From positions 48,613-112,612 of the forward strand of contig NZ_JAWQUO010000017.1 of assembly GCF_033446605.1 (NCBI RefSeq): DNA of 64,000 bases, read 5' to 3'. Position 1 is the first letter of the stretch; each line of letters starts with the position of its first letter. Origin of the DNA: Iodobacter sp025352645 (GTDB lineage: Bacteria > Pseudomonadota > Gammaproteobacteria > Burkholderiales > Chitinibacteraceae). The translations under genes were made by a program, and so were the position numbers. A model generated the notes under the pieces. That model searched no databases, was not told the origin of the DNA, and saw only the letters and a program-made list of their open reading frames with translations. Below, piece after piece: positions 26,072-34,735 of the stretch.

Positions 26072-26151
26072 CCAATAATTGGGCTTAAATTGATGCATAT
26101 AGCTTGTAGCTGGAGGGCGTAGTAATAAAAAACAACAATATGGCGATATTT

Positions 26152-26913
26152 CTATTCAATATTACGTCTAAATACCCAGCTCATACCATTTGATACGCTA
26201 GGGGTGAATTGATAGCCTTCGCTATTAAAGGCCTTTAAATATTCGGCCTGATTAATGTTATGGCTGGCGGCCCAGCGTACCATTAGGCCTCGGGCGCGTT
26301 TGGCGTAGAAGCTGATGATTTTATATTTACCGTTTTTATAATCTTCAAATACCGGTGTAATCAGCGGGCTATTTAATAGCTTGGGTTTAACAGATTTAAA
26401 GTATTCGGTAGAGGCTAGATTGACCACCACCTTAGGCTCTAGCTGATTGATTGCCTTGGTAATCGTCTCGCCCCAAAAGGCGTAGAGATGATTGCCCGCA
26501 GGATTGGCTAAAGATGTGCCCATTTCTAGGCGATAGGGCTGAATTAAATCTAAAGGGCGTAGCAGGCCGTATAGGCCGGATAAGATGCGCAGATGCTTGG
26601 ATAGATAATCTAGCTGAGTTTGATTCATTTCCCCCGCATTCAGCCCCTCATAAACATCACCCATAAAAGCCAGTACGGCTTGCTTGGCATTGCTTGGCGT
26701 GAAGTTTGGATGCCATGCTTGATAACGCCCAACATTAAGCGCCGCCAGTGGATCAGATAGCTTCATCAGGCTGGCAATTTGTGCTGGTGATTGTTGCTTA
26801 AGCAGCGCGATCAGCTGGGTGGAGTGATCTAAAAAATCAGGCAGGCTGAAGTCAGAGGTGACCGGCGGAGTAGTGTAATCCAGCGTTTTGGCTGGAGAGA
26901 GCAGCATGAGCAT
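26152..26913 (-). CDS. yaaA: Peroxide stress protein YaaA (UPF0246)
   Basis: A 253-residue protein matching E. coli YaaA in length and in blocks such as LSPAKTLDYTTP, FKSVKPKLLNSPLITPVFEDYKNGKYK (positions about 180-206) and SFYAKRARGLM. YaaA limits intracellular iron and protects DNA during hydrogen-peroxide stress. ATG at 26913 reproduces the family start; a longer frame adds unrelated residues translated from a repeat. Confidence 0.9.
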   Translation of the reverse strand: MLMLLSPAKTLDYTTPPVTSDFSLPDFLDHSTQLIALLKQQSPAQIASLMKLSDPLAALNVGRYQAWHPNFTPSNAKQAVLAFMGDVYEGLNAGEMNQTQLDYLSKHLRILSGLYGLLRPLDLIQPYRLEMGTSLANPAGNHLYAFWGETITKAINQLEPKVVVNLASTEYFKSVKPKLLNSPLITPVFEDYKNGKYKIISFYAKRARGLMVRWAASHNINQAEYLKAFNSEGYQFTPSVSNGMSWVFRRNIE

Positions 26914-26974
26914 GGCGGACTTTGATGGCAGGATGAACGTTGAAAAACTAAATGCGGCAAAAAATATGTGGTCT

Positions 26975-27054
26975 GTAGGGTGGGCACCCGTGCCCACGCG
27001 TTCAATTTAGCAAAACGCACCCACCGCGTGGGCACAAAAACGTGCCCACCCTAC
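26975..27054. repeat. Nested palindromic repeat, 80 bp
   Basis: Outer arms GTAGGGTGGGCAC and GTGCCCACCCTAC are perfect over 13 bp. Inside is a second pair, TGCCCACGCG and CGCGTGGGCA. It lies upstream of yaaA and just beyond the 3' end of the next minus-strand gene. Same family as the elements near 26.05, 47.65 and 61.5 kb. Confidence 0.8.
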
Positions 27055-27079
27055 ATGATTGCTTTAGGTTCTTGAAGTA

Positions 27080-27694
27080 TTAAGGCTCAACCCCAGATCC
27101 GCGCAGTAGGGCTGCGAGTTCCATGGCGGTTTTGACCTGCATCTTTTCTAAAATCCGTGCGCGGTGAACTTCAACGGTTTTCATGGAGATGGATAAATCA
27201 TCGGCAATTTGTTTATTTAAACGGCCGGTCAGGATCAGCTTCATCACTTCACGTTCGCGCGGAGTGAGTGTGCCAAGGCGTTTGGTGATTTGCATTTTGA
27301 TTTGCCACACACCACGCTTGGTGGCGTCGTTGGCAAGGCAGCGCTCAACCAGATCAACGATATCGTTATCATTAAACGGTTTTTCAACGAAATCGGTTGC
27401 ACCTTGTTTTAAAGCGCCAACAGCCATCGGTACGTCACCGTGGCCGGTTAAAAACACCACAGGTGGGCAATAGGGGTGCTCTTTAATCCGATCAAACAGC
27501 TCTAAGCCGCCCATGCCGGGCATACGCACATCCAGTAGCAGGCAGCCATAGCGCTCGGGTGAGTAATCCGCAAGCAGCGCTTCGGCACTGGCGTAGCTAT
27601 CGGCACGATGATTGCGGGTGGAAAATAGCCAGACGAGGGCATCACGAATAGCGTCATCGTCATCAACAATTGCAATGCGGCGATCAAGGTTCAT
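27080..27694 (-). CDS. FixJ-family response regulator
   Basis: A 204-residue two-domain regulator. The receiver (about 5-120) has the acidic pair DDD near the start, the phospho-acceptor Asp in LLLDVRMPGM and Lys in VEKPF. The C-terminal LuxR-type helix-turn-helix (about 140-200) contains LTPREREVMKLILTG and ISMKTVEVHRARILEKM. Such proteins activate target promoters when phosphorylated by a FixL-type kinase. The kinase gene lies 115 bp upstream on the same strand. Confidence 0.88.
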   Translation of the reverse strand: MNLDRRIAIVDDDDAIRDALVWLFSTRNHRADSYASAEALLADYSPERYGCLLLDVRMPGMGGLELFDRIKEHPYCPPVVFLTGHGDVPMAVGALKQGATDFVEKPFNDNDIVDLVERCLANDATKRGVWQIKMQITKRLGTLTPREREVMKLILTGRLNKQIADDLSISMKTVEVHRARILEKMQVKTAMELAALLRGSGVEP

Positions 27695-27809
27695 TAGCGT
27701 GGGTTCCTCTGATGGGGCAGTAAAATCTACCGTCAGTTTAAATATTAGGTGGAAAAAAGCGCTGCATCCCGCATAGCACCATCGTCAACAGCGATTGCAA
27801 GAGCATGCG

Positions 27810-30056
27810 TCAAGGTTCATTAGCCTGAGATTCCTCAGAGAACGGAACAGTAAAGATAAAGCGGCAACCGCCGCTAGGGTTGTTTTCTGCCCAAAGACGG
27901 CCTTGGTGGTATTCAATAATCGAGCGACAAATATTCAGCCCCATCCCCATTCCCGTGTCTTTGGTGGTGTAAAACGGTTTGAACAATTGTTCCATTTGTT
28001 CGGCGCTAATACCAGTGCCACGATCCGCAATGATAACTTGTAAGTAATCATGCTCGCGGCTGAGCATAATTGCTAATGTTCTTTGTTCGATCGGGGTATC
28101 GCTCATGGCTTCCATGGCGTTTCGGATCAAATTGAATAATACCTGTTCCAGCATAATGGGATCGACATAAAGGTCTGGCAAGTCGCTCGATTCTGAAATA
28201 CTAATCGCAACTTGCCGTCTAACCGCTTCGTGCGATTGCAAATCCAGCACGGTATCGAGTAGGCCAGTAATGGTGCAGCGGCGGCGATGCGGCGCACGGC
28301 GCTGCACAAATTCCCGAATACCACGAATAATCTGCCCAGCGCGTCTGGCCTGCTCGCCCATTTTGTCGATAGCTTGGGATAGCTGCTGCAAATTGGGCGT
28401 GGGGTTGCCCAGAATATTGCGGCAGCCAGAGGCATAGCTGGCAATTGCGCCCAGTGGCTGGTTAAGCTCATGCGCAAGGCTAGAGGCCATTTCGCCCATC
28501 GAGATTAAGCGGCTGGTTTGCTGCAGTTTTTCGTTTTGTAGCCGTTCGCGTTCGGCGGCAGATTTTAGCGCGGTAATATCGGTGGCCACTTCTAGCCAAA
28601 CATCGGAATCATCCACCCATAAATTATGGCGGCTTTTAATCTGAAACCAGCGTTTATGAAGGGCGTCATACCACTCGGAATCAACCGGAGTATCAAAGCG
28701 GCGGGCGCTAAATGGCACGATGCAGCAGCGGCCACGTCGATCTGGCAGATTAAATGAGCGATCAAATTGCCGGTTGCTCATGAGCAGCTCGCCACTATCG
28801 GCGTCGCTCACGGCCACGGCGGTGTCTAGGCCGTCGAGTACCGTGACAAAGCGTTGATGTGAGGCTTGCAATACTTCGCGCTCACGTTTTAGCTCGGTAA
28901 TATCGTAGAGCGAGCCCATCCAGCCAATATGCCGCCCTTCGGCATTGATTAAGTTGGAGCCGTGCAGGCTCACATCAAAGCGCTCACCATTCTTACGCAT
29001 AAAGCGCACCGCTTGGCCGTTCGGGTCGGCTCTACCTTGACGAATAGCATCAAAGGCGGCATGGCAGCGTTCTAGTTCTTCAGGCGGCCAGTAAGGCAGT
29101 GGCGGTTGTTGGCCGAGTAATTCTTCGGCGCTAAAGCCGGTCATTTCGCAAAAAGCGCGATTCACATAAATAAGGCGGCCATCCTTATCCATCGCCCGCA
29201 TCCCACTCACCAGTGAGTCTTCCATCGCTTGACGTAAGGCGGTTTCGGCCCTGAGCTGCGATTCGGCAAAGGAGCGCACGCGCATCACGCGGTGCAAGAG
29301 TGCGGTGGAGGCCAGCATGCCAATCGCCAGCACGAGCAATAACCAAGGCAAAGATTCGGTAAGCTTATGCCTTGGCACATGATATAGCTCGGCCTGTATT
29401 GCAAGGCCTAGCGGAGGGGAATCGAGGGCGATACGGGTTTTTAGGCCGCTGGGATCGAGTTGACGGCTAGATTTTGCGGCAAGGGTAATAAAGTTGTGAT
29501 TCAGCAAGAGCACCTGATAGCGCTGGGCAATCCACCAGGGTACTTGTTGCTGAAGTAGACGATCAAACGATAGCGTGGCCACAATAAAATGCTGGCCATC
29601 GGCCATCGGCATCGCAAATTGGGCAAGAGGGGGCTGCTCTGGCGCGGTGCGTAAATAGCTCCAGCCACTTTCGCCGTTAAAAGGCAGCGTTTTTTGTTGC
29701 GGGGCGGCCCACCAAATATTGGAATCGTCTTGATTTCTGATGACGAGGCTGACAATTTCAGGGCTGTTTTGAATTAAAGATAAGGCCCGTGCCTGAAATA
29801 GCGCGGATTGCTTGCTGTAATCGGTGGCGGCTAAGGCGGTGATCGCGTCGGTATCGGCGATAATTTGTTGGGTAATGGCTTGTTTTTGCCAGAGCAAATC
29901 TTGCTCTAGCTGATTGCTACGCTCTTTTTTGCCTTCGTCGGTGGTCAGTAAAATCCAGCTAGCAAAAGCGAGCGTAAATAACGCGGCAATCAGGCCTGGT
30001 AGCAGTTGTAGCCAACGGCCAAATTGCGGGGAACGGGTGATGGAGTGGAGAGTCAA
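27810..30056 (-). CDS. PAS-containing sensor histidine kinase, FixL/DctB-like
   Basis: A 748-residue kinase. A membrane helix near residues 18-36 and a second near 235-256 enclose a periplasmic sensor domain. Two PAS domains follow (about 275-400 and 400-510), then the His-box SLAHELNQPLGAIASYASG near 525, and ATP-binding N, G1 and G2 boxes (NLIRNAMEAM, DRGTGIS, GMGMGLNICRSI) to the C terminus. It should phosphorylate the FixJ-like regulator encoded downstream. No heme-binding residue could be assigned, and the signal is unknown. Confidence 0.85.
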   Translation of the reverse strand: MTLHSITRSPQFGRWLQLLPGLIAALFTLAFASWILLTTDEGKKERSNQLEQDLLWQKQAITQQIIADTDAITALAATDYSKQSALFQARALSLIQNSPEIVSLVIRNQDDSNIWWAAPQQKTLPFNGESGWSYLRTAPEQPPLAQFAMPMADGQHFIVATLSFDRLLQQQVPWWIAQRYQVLLLNHNFITLAAKSSRQLDPSGLKTRIALDSPPLGLAIQAELYHVPRHKLTESLPWLLLVLAIGMLASTALLHRVMRVRSFAESQLRAETALRQAMEDSLVSGMRAMDKDGRLIYVNRAFCEMTGFSAEELLGQQPPLPYWPPEELERCHAAFDAIRQGRADPNGQAVRFMRKNGERFDVSLHGSNLINAEGRHIGWMGSLYDITELKREREVLQASHQRFVTVLDGLDTAVAVSDADSGELLMSNRQFDRSFNLPDRRGRCCIVPFSARRFDTPVDSEWYDALHKRWFQIKSRHNLWVDDSDVWLEVATDITALKSAAERERLQNEKLQQTSRLISMGEMASSLAHELNQPLGAIASYASGCRNILGNPTPNLQQLSQAIDKMGEQARRAGQIIRGIREFVQRRAPHRRRCTITGLLDTVLDLQSHEAVRRQVAISISESSDLPDLYVDPIMLEQVLFNLIRNAMEAMSDTPIEQRTLAIMLSREHDYLQVIIADRGTGISAEQMEQLFKPFYTTKDTGMGMGLNICRSIIEYHQGRLWAENNPSGGCRFIFTVPFSEESQANEP

Positions 30057-30170
30057 TCTGCTAAGCCAAGGTATCGTCCCGAGAAGGTCGGGAATCTTTA
30101 CAGAAGGCTAATACGGATGTCAGGGATTGTCTAGCTGGCTATAGGATTAGAGCGCGTTGTATAGCAAGAC

Positions 30171-30199
30171 AAGGCCTACACAATGAGTGTGTAGGCCTT
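30171..30199. terminator. Hairpin downstream of ldhA-like gene
   Basis: AAGGCCTACAC and GTGTAGGCCTT form an 11-bp perfect stem with a 7-base loop, 9 bp beyond the stop codon of the D-lactate dehydrogenase gene. No long T-run follows on the minus strand. Confidence 0.55.
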
Positions 30200-30207
30200 G
30201 CAATGAC

Positions 30208-31203
30208 TTACGCTGTTACAGGGTTAATCAAGGGCTTGCCATGCGCAAAGGCGCTGACTTCATCGAGCACAGCCTCGGCGATATTTTCTAAGGCTTCGGT
30301 GGTTAAAAAGCCTTGATGCGAGGTGATCATGACATTGGGGAAGGTGGTGAGCCGCGCCAGCGTATCGTCTTCTAGCGCAAAGCCAGATAGATCTTCAAAA
30401 AACACGCCTTCTTCGTATTCGTAGACATCCAAACCGACACCGCCCACTTGGCCGCTTTTGAGTGCGTCGAGCAGGGCGCTGGTATCGATTAAGCCGCCTC
30501 GGCTGGTATTGATTACCACGGCGCCGTGCTTCATTCCTGCCAGTGTTTCGGCATTAATCAAGTGCTTGGTTTCTGGGGTGAGTGGGGTGTGCAGCGAGAT
30601 AATATCTGATTGCGCTAATAGCTCGGGCAGCGATACAAACTCGCAGCCCATCTCCGCCGCGCGCTCTGCCGTGGGGTTGCGATCAAAAGCCAGTACTCGG
30701 CAGCCAAAGCCATGCGCTATCGACATGGTGGCGGCACCAATCTTGCCCGCGCCAATCACGCCAAAGGTGCGGCCATGCAAATTAAAGCCAACCAAGCCAT
30801 CGAGTGAGAAGTTGCCTTCCCTAACTCGGTTATAGGCGCGGTGGGTTTTTCGCACCAAGGTGAGCAGCAGGGCAAATACATGCTCGGCAACGGCTTCGGG
30901 CGAGTAAGCCGGAACTCGCGTCACGCTGATGCCGCGCTTTGCTGCTGCATCTAGATCAACGCCGTTAAAACCAGCGCAGCGCAGAGCGACTAATTTAACG
31001 CCTAACTTAGCTAATTGCTCTAAGGTGGCCGCATCAACACGATCATTTACAAATGGGCAAACCACTTCAAAGCCCGATGCCAGCGCCGCAGTTTGGATGT
31101 TCAGGCGGTCTTCAAAAAACACCAGCTCATGGCCATGAAGAAGATTGGCTTGGCTAAGGGAGGCTTTATCGTATTTTTTGCTGTCAAAAACGGCGATGCG
31201 CAT
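30208..31203 (-). CDS. ldhA: D-lactate dehydrogenase (2-hydroxyacid dehydrogenase family)
   Basis: A 331-residue NAD-dependent 2-hydroxyacid dehydrogenase. The cofactor motif GVIGAGKIG lies near residue 148; the catalytic Arg is in NTSRGGLID, Glu in the GLDVYEYEE region and His in SHQGFLT. The opening MRIAVFDSKKYDK and LRCAGFNGVDL are characteristic of fermentative LdhA. It reduces pyruvate to D-lactate in the cytoplasm when respiration is limited. It could instead act on a related 2-keto acid, but the fit to LdhA is good. Confidence 0.88.
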   Translation of the reverse strand: MRIAVFDSKKYDKASLSQANLLHGHELVFFEDRLNIQTAALASGFEVVCPFVNDRVDAATLEQLAKLGVKLVALRCAGFNGVDLDAAAKRGISVTRVPAYSPEAVAEHVFALLLTLVRKTHRAYNRVREGNFSLDGLVGFNLHGRTFGVIGAGKIGAATMSIAHGFGCRVLAFDRNPTAERAAEMGCEFVSLPELLAQSDIISLHTPLTPETKHLINAETLAGMKHGAVVINTSRGGLIDTSALLDALKSGQVGGVGLDVYEYEEGVFFEDLSGFALEDDTLARLTTFPNVMITSHQGFLTTEALENIAEAVLDEVSAFAHGKPLINPVTA

Positions 31204-31260
31204 TGTGAGGCTCGGTTTATATTTGATTTAAAACTGCGGCTAAGTCCGACAGGCTGAGGC

Positions 31261-31518
31261 CTAGTCTTCTTTAAACATATGGGTGTGGCTACTGGTGAGC
31301 TCTCGACCATTCCAGTGAAAACCTGAAATTTTAGCGGTGAGCACGTCCGCTGCTGCGGCACTATCTGTGTGAAGCTGGACCAAGGCCAGCGCATTGTCTG
31401 TACCACCCTCTGTGATCGTGATGGCACCAAATTCGCCTAAACCAATTTCATTGCTAAGCAGAGCTTGCACGTCTTCTACGCTAATTTCAGGAGGAAGATT
31501 GCCGATAACGATTTGCAT
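31261..31518 (-). CDS. Small RRM-like (RNA recognition motif) protein
   Basis: An 85-residue protein that is essentially one RNA-recognition-motif fold: the RNP2-like strand IVIGNLPPEI, a helix with VEDVQALL, and a later strand NALALVQL at the RNP1 position, where the usual aromatic residues are missing. Small bacterial RRM proteins are thought to bind RNA, but their roles are poorly known. It lies 57 bp upstream of ldhA on the same strand and may be co-transcribed with it. The absence of RNP1 aromatics leaves RNA binding uncertain. Confidence 0.65.
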   Translation of the reverse strand: MQIVIGNLPPEISVEDVQALLSNEIGLGEFGAITITEGGTDNALALVQLHTDSAAAADVLTAKISGFHWNGRELTSSHTHMFKED

Positions 31519-31554
31519 GGTTAAATCCTTTTAATTTAGAAAAAAAGTGCAGGC

Positions 31555-32490
31555 TTATTGTCTGCCTGCATGGCTACGAAAATGGTTGTAGCGATTGGTT
31601 TTACCCCTCGCTAAATAGCTGGGGGCGATGGCTTCTAAGGCCATTGGCCGCCAAGCTAGCTCTGGGGCAAGGCCTGCTAAGTCGATATTGTCGACTTGCA
31701 GTGAGTCAAGATTGTCGTGGCTAAGTGGAGGATGAGGCAAGAGGCTCATTAAACTAGCTTGCGCCCTTGCCGCCCAATTGGGTAAGGAAATAATAGGCCG
31801 ACATACACCAATGGTCTGAGCGGTATAGCTGACTAGCTCTTTTAGCGTGTAAACCTTGGGGCCAACGAGACTAAGCGTGGTGCCGATCAGGGCCCTATTA
31901 TTCACGCCTTCAGCAAAAGCACGAGTGACATCCTGCACCCATACTGGTTGAAAACGCGTATCGGCCCCTGCCAGTGGCACAACGGGCGCTATTTTAAGCA
32001 GGGATGCAAATAGATTTAAAAACTGATCTTCCTTGCCAAAAACCACCGATGGGCGATAAATCGTCCAGTCTAAGCGGCTGGCTAAAACTCGGGCTTCTGC
32101 CTCGCCTTTGCTGCGCTGATACATGGATGGGCCATGAATATCCGCACCCAAGGCGCTCATATGCAGATAGCGACAAACATTTTGCTCGGTACAGGCGGTA
32201 ATGATTTTTTCGGTGAGCGTGATATGGGCACGTTTAAAGCTGGCTTCAGAGCCTTGCAAAATACCCACTAAATTGATGACAACATCTTGCCCAGCCACCA
32301 GCCTTGCCAAGGTGGCCGGATCATGAACATCGGCATTGATCAGATTAAGGTGGGTGAGCAGTAGTAAATCAGCCCGAACCTGTTCGCGTTGGCGGGTGGG
32401 CAGGGTGACTTGATGCCCTGCCGTAGCGAGCTTAGCGGCCAACTGGCGGCCAATAAAGCCGCTGCCTCCTATCAATAGAATCTTTTGCAT
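31555..32490 (-). CDS. NAD(P)-binding SDR protein (complex I NDUFA9-like)
   Basis: A 311-residue atypical short-chain dehydrogenase. The Rossmann motif IGGSGFIGRQLA opens the protein, VVINLVGIL lies near residue 75, and YQRSKGEAE gives the Tyr-x3-Lys pair near 123. It resembles the NDUFA9/YfcH-like group often annotated as NAD-dependent epimerases. It starts 12 bp after slt on the same strand, implying one transcript. No substrate can be named. Confidence 0.75.
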   Translation of the reverse strand: MQKILLIGGSGFIGRQLAAKLATAGHQVTLPTRQREQVRADLLLLTHLNLINADVHDPATLARLVAGQDVVINLVGILQGSEASFKRAHITLTEKIITACTEQNVCRYLHMSALGADIHGPSMYQRSKGEAEARVLASRLDWTIYRPSVVFGKEDQFLNLFASLLKIAPVVPLAGADTRFQPVWVQDVTRAFAEGVNNRALIGTTLSLVGPKVYTLKELVSYTAQTIGVCRPIISLPNWAARAQASLMSLLPHPPLSHDNLDSLQVDNIDLAGLAPELAWRPMALEAIAPSYLARGKTNRYNHFRSHAGRQ

Positions 32491-32502
32491 CTTGCGGCCT
32501 TG

Positions 32503-34401
32503 TTATGGTGCTTCGGCAGAGCCAGCCTTGGCGTTAATATTGGCCAGCCTTTGCTTGAGCGGCATGCCTTGCCCTGAAAATGCGTGAGCGTAATGAATGG
32601 CGTTGGCCATCACTTTTTTCACGTAATCACGGGTTTCATCAAAGGGAATGGTTTCGATATAAATCACGCCATCCAGTGTTTGTTTGCCTTGCCATGCACG
32701 GGCTCGCCCTGGCCCTGCGTTGTAGCCTGCCGTCGCCAAAATCTGGTTATCGTCTAGCTGCTCCCAGATATAACGCAAATAGAATGTACCAAACGTGACA
32801 TTGGTCGAAATATCGTGAACTTCTGCGGTATTAAAGTGCTTATTGCCCATTTTTGCCGCAATCCACTTGGCGGTGGCAGGCATTATCTGCATCAGCCCGC
32901 CTGCGCCAACCCCAGAGCGGGCATTACTGATAAAGCGGCTTTCTTGGCGCATTAGGCCGTAAACCCAAGCGGGATCTAAGCCCTCATTTTTAGCCGCAGG
33001 CTCGATCAACTCACGGTAGGGAGTAAGGTAACGCAGGCTAAAATCATGTAATTGCTTGGTGCGTTCAGCCGAATAAATGGCGCGGTCAAACCAATTTTGT
33101 TTGAGTGCTAGCTCGGATGCGGCTAGTAATTGCTGATCGCTAAGGCCGCGCATCGCCCAATTCCACTCGCGGATGGCCTCGATGCGCCAATCTTGGTCGA
33201 TCAGGGCTAATGCACGCTGCACGCCAGGCAGGGCGCGAACTTGTTTAATTTCTTCGCTGCTTGCCTTGTAGCTCACATTGGCGGAGGCGATGCTATTGCC
33301 TAATTCTTCCCTTGATAATAAGCCGTAAAAATCGTGGTTCTCTGCGGTGCTGGCCCAGAGTTGATTCGCCTCAAGGGTTTTATTTTGGCCTTTAAGAATA
33401 CGTGCCTTCCAATACATCCAGCTGCTTTCTTGCTGCTCCTTGGCGGGCAGTGCTTCAATGCGGGCGAGTGCGGTATTCCAATCAGAGAATCGCAGTGCCG
33501 CGCGAATCGCCCAAGCGCGATCCTCACTTTCCATACCTTGGCCATCGCCCTTGCTCAGCCAGTTGGAAGCGCGTTCGTGTTGTTTTTTTGCAGCAACTAG
33601 GCCGATCTGCTGCCAAGCATATGCTTTATCTTTGGCGGGTAATTGCTCCTCTAGATCACTTAATAAGCTAGCTGCGCGGTCTGGGCTTGTCCTGGCAATT
33701 CGGCCTAAGGCATAGATGGCTAATTCGCGGCCAGCGGGGGTGGCCAACGAGAGCTTATTGAGCTGCTTATCGGGCGAGGCAGCAACGGCATTGATATGTT
33801 TAACGCCAAATTCAGCAGGAAAGCCCACGCGGGGCGCTAATTGGCGGGCCAGCTCGGTACGATTACCGCTCAGTGCAATACGAATACGAGCCCAAGCATC
33901 CGCCTTATCTAGATCATTGCTATTGAATAAGGCATCAAACACGGGGTTACAGGCTTCAGCTTGTGGCTTGGATGAAAACCATAGTGCTTTGGCTTCTAGT
34001 AAAGGGCCACGTTCATTATTGGCTAAGCCGGCTTGCGCACGCAGGCAGACTAATTCATTGCTTGGGTTATCAACCTTTGCGTACTCGGTTTCAAAACTCC
34101 CCCAGCTTTTACGACGCCCCAATTCTTTGAGCCATTCCCCTCTAAAACGCTCTGCGAGTGGGCTGTTGTCGTAATTTTTTAAAAAGCTTTGCGCATCACT
34201 TTCGCTGGCGCTGGAGATCTGTGTACTGAGCCAGTAATAACGTGGATACATTTCTAGCGGCTCGCCAGCGCTTGAATCGGCCATTTTTGCGATGCTGGGT
34301 AAATCGCGGCTGCGGGCGGCTTCACGCAGCTGAGCAAGATCTAGGCGAGCTTGAGCACTGGCAGAAAGCGTCAGGGAAGCAATCAATAATAGTTTTTTCA
34401 T
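32503..34401 (-). CDS. slt: Soluble lytic murein transglycosylase Slt
   Basis: A 632-residue periplasmic enzyme. A signal peptide covers about residues 1-18 (MKKLLLIASLTLSASAQA). A long helical, superhelix-like region follows, and the SLT catalytic domain lies at about 455-600 with the catalytic Glu in MRQESRF, then GLMQIMPATA and AGYNAGPGRA. It cleaves peptidoglycan strands to 1,6-anhydromuropeptides. Length and layout match Slt70. Confidence 0.9.
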   Translation of the reverse strand: MKKLLLIASLTLSASAQARLDLAQLREAARSRDLPSIAKMADSSAGEPLEMYPRYYWLSTQISSASESDAQSFLKNYDNSPLAERFRGEWLKELGRRKSWGSFETEYAKVDNPSNELVCLRAQAGLANNERGPLLEAKALWFSSKPQAEACNPVFDALFNSNDLDKADAWARIRIALSGNRTELARQLAPRVGFPAEFGVKHINAVAASPDKQLNKLSLATPAGRELAIYALGRIARTSPDRAASLLSDLEEQLPAKDKAYAWQQIGLVAAKKQHERASNWLSKGDGQGMESEDRAWAIRAALRFSDWNTALARIEALPAKEQQESSWMYWKARILKGQNKTLEANQLWASTAENHDFYGLLSREELGNSIASANVSYKASSEEIKQVRALPGVQRALALIDQDWRIEAIREWNWAMRGLSDQQLLAASELALKQNWFDRAIYSAERTKQLHDFSLRYLTPYRELIEPAAKNEGLDPAWVYGLMRQESRFISNARSGVGAGGLMQIMPATAKWIAAKMGNKHFNTAEVHDISTNVTFGTFYLRYIWEQLDDNQILATAGYNAGPGRARAWQGKQTLDGVIYIETIPFDETRDYVKKVMANAIHYAHAFSGQGMPLKQRLANINAKAGSAEAP

Positions 34402-34735
34402 AGTTCTTTTAAATGTATTGAGCAGGCAGGCGTAGCTTAAGCATAACTTAGGCTTGTTGTTATTCGTAGGTTAGTAATTGTAAAAAATGGAAAATATTTG
34501 TTTTAGCTGCACAATGTGATGTGCAATAGGGGCGATGGCTAACAAGTGCTGGCCGTGCCGAGCGCTGCCAGAGGCTTTTCTTTTAGGCTAAGGCCTGCAT
34601 GATATGGGTTTTGTGTATTTCTGCTTGCGATTGCACATGGCACGATGTTCTTGGGCGGTCTATTTTTAAATATCACTGGCCTTGCTAACGCACTTTTTAA
34701 CTAAACCTTTTATATTTATTCGGGATCAATGCCTG
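34402..34735. other. 334-bp intergenic region between slt and hybrid kinase gene
   Basis: Nothing beyond the expected divergent promoters is seen. The stretch near 34540-34580 is GC-rich with short inverted repeats but forms no clear RNA or terminator. Confidence 0.45.

Noticed and set aside
30208..31203. Phosphoglycerate dehydrogenase (SerA) for the 2-hydroxyacid dehydrogenase
   Set aside because: Length, the MRIAVFDSKKYDK opening and lack of an ACT domain fit D-lactate dehydrogenase better.
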